DNA from: JAVBQL01 sp031549085
GTDB lineage: Bacteria > Spirochaetota > GWE2-31-10 > MWDO01
Assembly: GCA_031549085.1 (NCBI GenBank)
Contig: JAVBQL010000014.1
Coordinates: forward strand, 85,882 to 149,881
Reading direction: 5' to 3'
DNA: 64,000 bases
The notes under the pieces were generated by a model. That model ran no database searches, had not been told where the DNA came from, and saw only the letters and a program-made list of their open reading frames with translations. Within the stretch, counting starts at the first letter, position 1; every line of letters begins with the position of its first letter. The position numbers were made by a program, and so were the translations under genes. Below are positions 61,574 through 64,000 of the stretch, in pieces.

Positions 61574-62197
61574 GTTTTTTTTCTAATCCCTCATAAAATT
61601 AGAGAGGTAGTATCTTTTTTTACATAAAATATTTATCAAAAAGGACGTGGCACGCAAAAAAACCTTTTATCAACATGATCAAGTAAGAGTTGTTGAATGT
61701 AAGATAAATGCTATGAATTAAGTATTGAAATATGAACTAGATATTAGAAAAGAGGTGCGGTTCATATTTCTATTCAGAAGTAATAGGCTTTTATTGTTTT
61801 TTTTGTAAAAAGGCATTGACAATTATAATACAATATGCTAATATAATTGGTCATAGCTCTTCTCTCTTTGGGAAGAACTCTTTGGACAGATGAAATCCTT
61901 TTTTATATATTTCTAATCATAAAAAATAATCTATAATTAAAAAAATAGCTCAAACTTTGGGCTACCTATATCAATAACACAAACCATTAATTTTTAATCA
62001 ATTTATGAATAATAAACAATCACCTTATTTTTTCACACTAAAAAAAATCATCACTCTTTTTTAGGTGAAAATAGATTACTCAAAAGTCTCATCACTAGTG
62101 AATAACAAAATCAAAACTGATTTAAAAACTAATAAAAAAGTAAAATAGTGGATAAGTTTATCCCTCTTAAAATAAAAAAACAGAAAGGAGTTTTATT
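61574..62197. other. Gap with a family B copy and an inverted repeat
   Basis: Besides family B at 61598-61660, GAAATATGAAC (61727-61737) pairs with GTTCATATTTC (61760-61770). The last 40 bp are the leader of the cassette gene, ending AAAGGAG. A 27-codon frame starting GTG at 62063 is too short to support. Confidence 0.55.
61598..61660. repeat. Family B repeat, inverted copy
   Basis: Reads as the reverse complement of the unit: AATTAGAGAGGTAGTATC, then TACATAAAATATTTATCAAA, AAGGACGTGGCACG. It lies just after the OMP gene. Confidence 0.8.
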
Positions 62198-63406
62198 ATG
62201 AGTATTAAAAATGATACAAAATCAAATTTGGAAAGGTTGCAAAGGGAACTTGAAAGTGAGCTAAAAAATAGTAAAAATATCAATATTTCTAACTTTCTAT
62301 CTAAGGTAGAGCAAAAGGTAAAAGATATTTATAGCAATGCCATCTCCTCCTCCGATAGGCGAGATATAAGAAATATTGGTACCATTTTTGATGTGAATAC
62401 AAAGGTTGACAAAAGTAAAAACAAAATTGATGTGGAGCTTGGTAGTAAATTATTTTTTGATAACTATGCTTTTGAGTTGGGTAAAGTTATCAGTGTCAAA
62501 ATTGTTGTAAAAGATGTGAGTAGTTATAGGTATGCTATTCTTAATAGCAGCGACTTTCGTAATGTGAGTGATGACAACTTTAAACTAAAAATGGTAAAGA
62601 CCTATGACTTGCTTGTTGGTGGTGGATTTCACGATATTCGTTTTGATGATCTAAAAAAAATGTGTATGGAGAATGCCCCTCCAAAACTTCTAGCTGATAG
62701 GTATGCAAAAGAGCTTGTTTTTTCTAAAAATTCAAACTTTAGCGGTATAACCAAAGATTTTATGAAGGCAAATTACAATGGGTGGCGGGATTTGACAGGT
62801 GCAGAAATTAAGAAAATTGCAGAGATTTATCAAGTTTTGAAAAGTGAGCGGAAGATAAGTGTTAAGTTTGATGATGTGCTGCTGTTGCTTAAGAGGTGGG
62901 GCGATGTTGAGGGGATAATAAATAGGTATAAGTTAGAGATTGGCAGAGAGGGTGAAACAAGTGGAAATTATAGAGCAATGACAACAAAGCTTGCGTTGGC
63001 AAAGGGTTTGAATGGCAGTGGAGCGATAAGCAACACATCCAGTATTCCTATCTTTTTTGCAGGGAATGATGAAAGTACACATGGTGGTTTTGAGGGAACT
63101 TTAAAACCGGGAGAGAGGGCTCCAAAAGGTATCGATGTTGACTTTATCTATTTTAATGGCAATTTTTATAAGGCAAATCAAGGTATTCTTGTTACTTTAT
63201 TTGGAGAAACAGAAATAATGAATAAAAATGTAAAAAATCCTAATTTTATAAGATGGAATGATGTTGACTGGAGTAAAAATAGTGCAATGAAAAATAATAT
63301 AGTGATTGATAACCAGTTAGAGAGTAGAAGAAAAGATTATGAACGTAAATATAATATAGATTTTGATAAATTCTTAAAATATCTATTGAATTTTTATGGA
63401 ACATAA
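62198..63406 (+). CDS. Cassette protein of unknown function, intact copy (402 aa)
   Basis: Not recognised as any known family. The ATG follows AAAGGAG; no signal peptide or membrane helix, so probably cytosolic. The N-terminal ~45 residues are charged coiled-coil-like helices (ERLQRELESELKN). An alpha/beta middle includes GSKLFFD (about 90) and DDNFKLKMV (about 126). A conserved C-terminal core holds TSGNYRAMTTKLALAKGL and APKGIDVDFIYFNGNFYK (about 305-325). A broken relative is at 23119-24404. In both loci a four-helix membrane protein gene follows. Toxin-immunity, defence and phage-derived origins are all open. Confidence 0.7.
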   Translation: MSIKNDTKSNLERLQRELESELKNSKNINISNFLSKVEQKVKDIYSNAISSSDRRDIRNIGTIFDVNTKVDKSKNKIDVELGSKLFFDNYAFELGKVISVKIVVKDVSSYRYAILNSSDFRNVSDDNFKLKMVKTYDLLVGGGFHDIRFDDLKKMCMENAPPKLLADRYAKELVFSKNSNFSGITKDFMKANYNGWRDLTGAEIKKIAEIYQVLKSERKISVKFDDVLLLLKRWGDVEGIINRYKLEIGREGETSGNYRAMTTKLALAKGLNGSGAISNTSSIPIFFAGNDESTHGGFEGTLKPGERAPKGIDVDFIYFNGNFYKANQGILVTLFGETEIMNKNVKNPNFIRWNDVDWSKNSAMKNNIVIDNQLESRRKDYERKYNIDFDKFLKYLLNFYGT

Positions 63407-63421
63407 CCTATAACTAAAGTT

Positions 63422-63976
63422 ATGATAAAAAAAATAGTAATATGGCTTGTTTCCTTTTTGGTTGCAAGCCTCATATTTTTACCATGCATCATATATCTTT
63501 TGTTAGCTTTTTTTGACGCTTTGTCTGAAGGTTGTTGGTATGGATTATATTTTTATTTGTTACTACTGCTTATCTCTATGCTATTTGTTGATGGGATAGC
63601 TATCAGATTTTTTTTTGTAGAAGAGCTTGAAAGATGGAAAAAGCTCATCCTTTATGTTGTTTTTTCTATAAGTAATTTTTATGTATTTCTTGTTAACGCT
63701 GGTATTTCTTTGACTTTTTTTGATAATCTTGATAATCTTATAGATGATATACTTGTAGGTGATTTTGCATTTAGTATCTTTGGTTATTTTATAAGACAAT
63801 CCATTTGTATTTCTATTTTTGTCTTCTTTTTTGTTATTGTTATGCTTATTGACAACATCATTCGCCAAGATGATATTTTATTCGCAAAAAATTGGCTGAT
63901 AATTACACTTACTTCTGCAGCTATAACAATATCTATAACTATTTTTATGATAAATAGCTATCCAAAATTCTTTTGA
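63422..63976 (+). CDS. Four-helix membrane protein of the duplicated two-gene cassette (copy 2)
   Basis: 184 aa with four to five hydrophobic helices. It is related to the 171-aa protein at 22512-23027 through a KKLILYVVFSISNFY segment and IVMLIDNIIR before the last helix. Only 15 bp separates it from the intact 402-aa gene, so the two are co-transcribed. Alone, the sequence suggests no activity. Pairing with a soluble partner in both loci suggests they act together, for example as membrane anchor, effector or immunity protein. The ribosome site is weak (taaag). Confidence 0.65.
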   Translation: MIKKIVIWLVSFLVASLIFLPCIIYLLLAFFDALSEGCWYGLYFYLLLLLISMLFVDGIAIRFFFVEELERWKKLILYVVFSISNFYVFLVNAGISLTFFDNLDNLIDDILVGDFAFSIFGYFIRQSICISIFVFFFVIVMLIDNIIRQDDILFAKNWLIITLTSAAITISITIFMINSYPKFF

Positions 63977-64000
63977 TTATTATTGATTAGTAGAGATATT

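Noticed and set aside
62063..62146. 27-codon GTG-start frame upstream of the intact cassette
   Set aside because: It is very short, low in complexity, has a poor ribosome site, and no counterpart exists upstream of the other cassette copy.
1..64000. CRISPR array, phage or IS transposase
   Set aside because: No regularly spaced direct repeats, cas, integrase, terminase or transposase-like proteins were found.

Overview
The window is AT-rich chromosomal DNA (roughly two thirds A+T by eye) from a diderm, probably anaerobic bacterium. A spirochaete-like lineage is my best guess. The grounds are a long (about 550 aa) PPi-type phosphofructokinase, an outer-membrane beta-barrel protein, tandem WG-repeat secreted proteins, rubrerythrin, a tungsten-type aldehyde:ferredoxin oxidoreductase with its own ferredoxin, and frequent TTG starts. 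No rRNA, tRNA, CRISPR, phage or IS transposase was found.

Layout. 1-7.8 kb: start of rmuC (cut by the window edge), archaeal-type aspS, a secreted LecA-like/CAP protein, a CbiM-PDGLE metal-uptake component, a DUF350 membrane protein, eda and rubrerythrin. 8.3-19.8 kb: an OmpR/histidine-kinase pair, a MoxR/DUF58 pair, a TetR regulator followed by accB-accC, hisI, and a secreted FG-GAP protein with a TPR protein carrying an Mrr-like tail. 19.8-24.4 kb: a 916-bp gene-free AT-rich stretch, an unknown protein, tsaE-tsaB (t6A synthesis), and a decayed two-gene cassette. 24.7-35.6 kb: ferredoxin-AOR, a membrane sulfatase-fold enzyme, tgt, two probable small RNAs, and an MBL hydrolase overlapping dnaE. 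36-50.8 kb: a CheR-like methyltransferase, two WG-repeat paralogues, murJ, a CotH lipoprotein, mfd, periplasmic proteins, a DHH phosphoesterase, NfeD and a TPR lipoprotein. 51-64 kb: a glycerophosphotransferase-like enzyme, an HD-GYP protein, a LysM protein with an Hsp70 substrate-binding-domain-like N-terminus, PPi-phosphofructokinase, a GT4 glycosyltransferase, an OMP, and an intact copy of the two-gene cassette.

The most unusual content is not ordinary genes. (1) Four copies of a large imperfect palindrome have conserved purine/pyrimidine arms but unrelated, still self-complementary apical stems. (2) Two further hairpin elements have the reverse design: a similar core and different complementary outer stems. 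(3) A dispersed ~55-bp repeat family sits in intergenic gaps. (4) A two-gene cassette (soluble protein plus four-helix membrane protein) occurs twice, once intact and once broken by an in-frame stop and an A7-tract frameshift. (5) One protein joins an Hsp70 SBD-like domain, an acidic spacer, a membrane helix and LysM. (6) There is a ~190-nt structured RNA candidate, possibly 6S-like, and a second small RNA about 185 bp further on.

All functions are assigned by reading motifs. No database search was possible, so family names are recognitions rather than search results.
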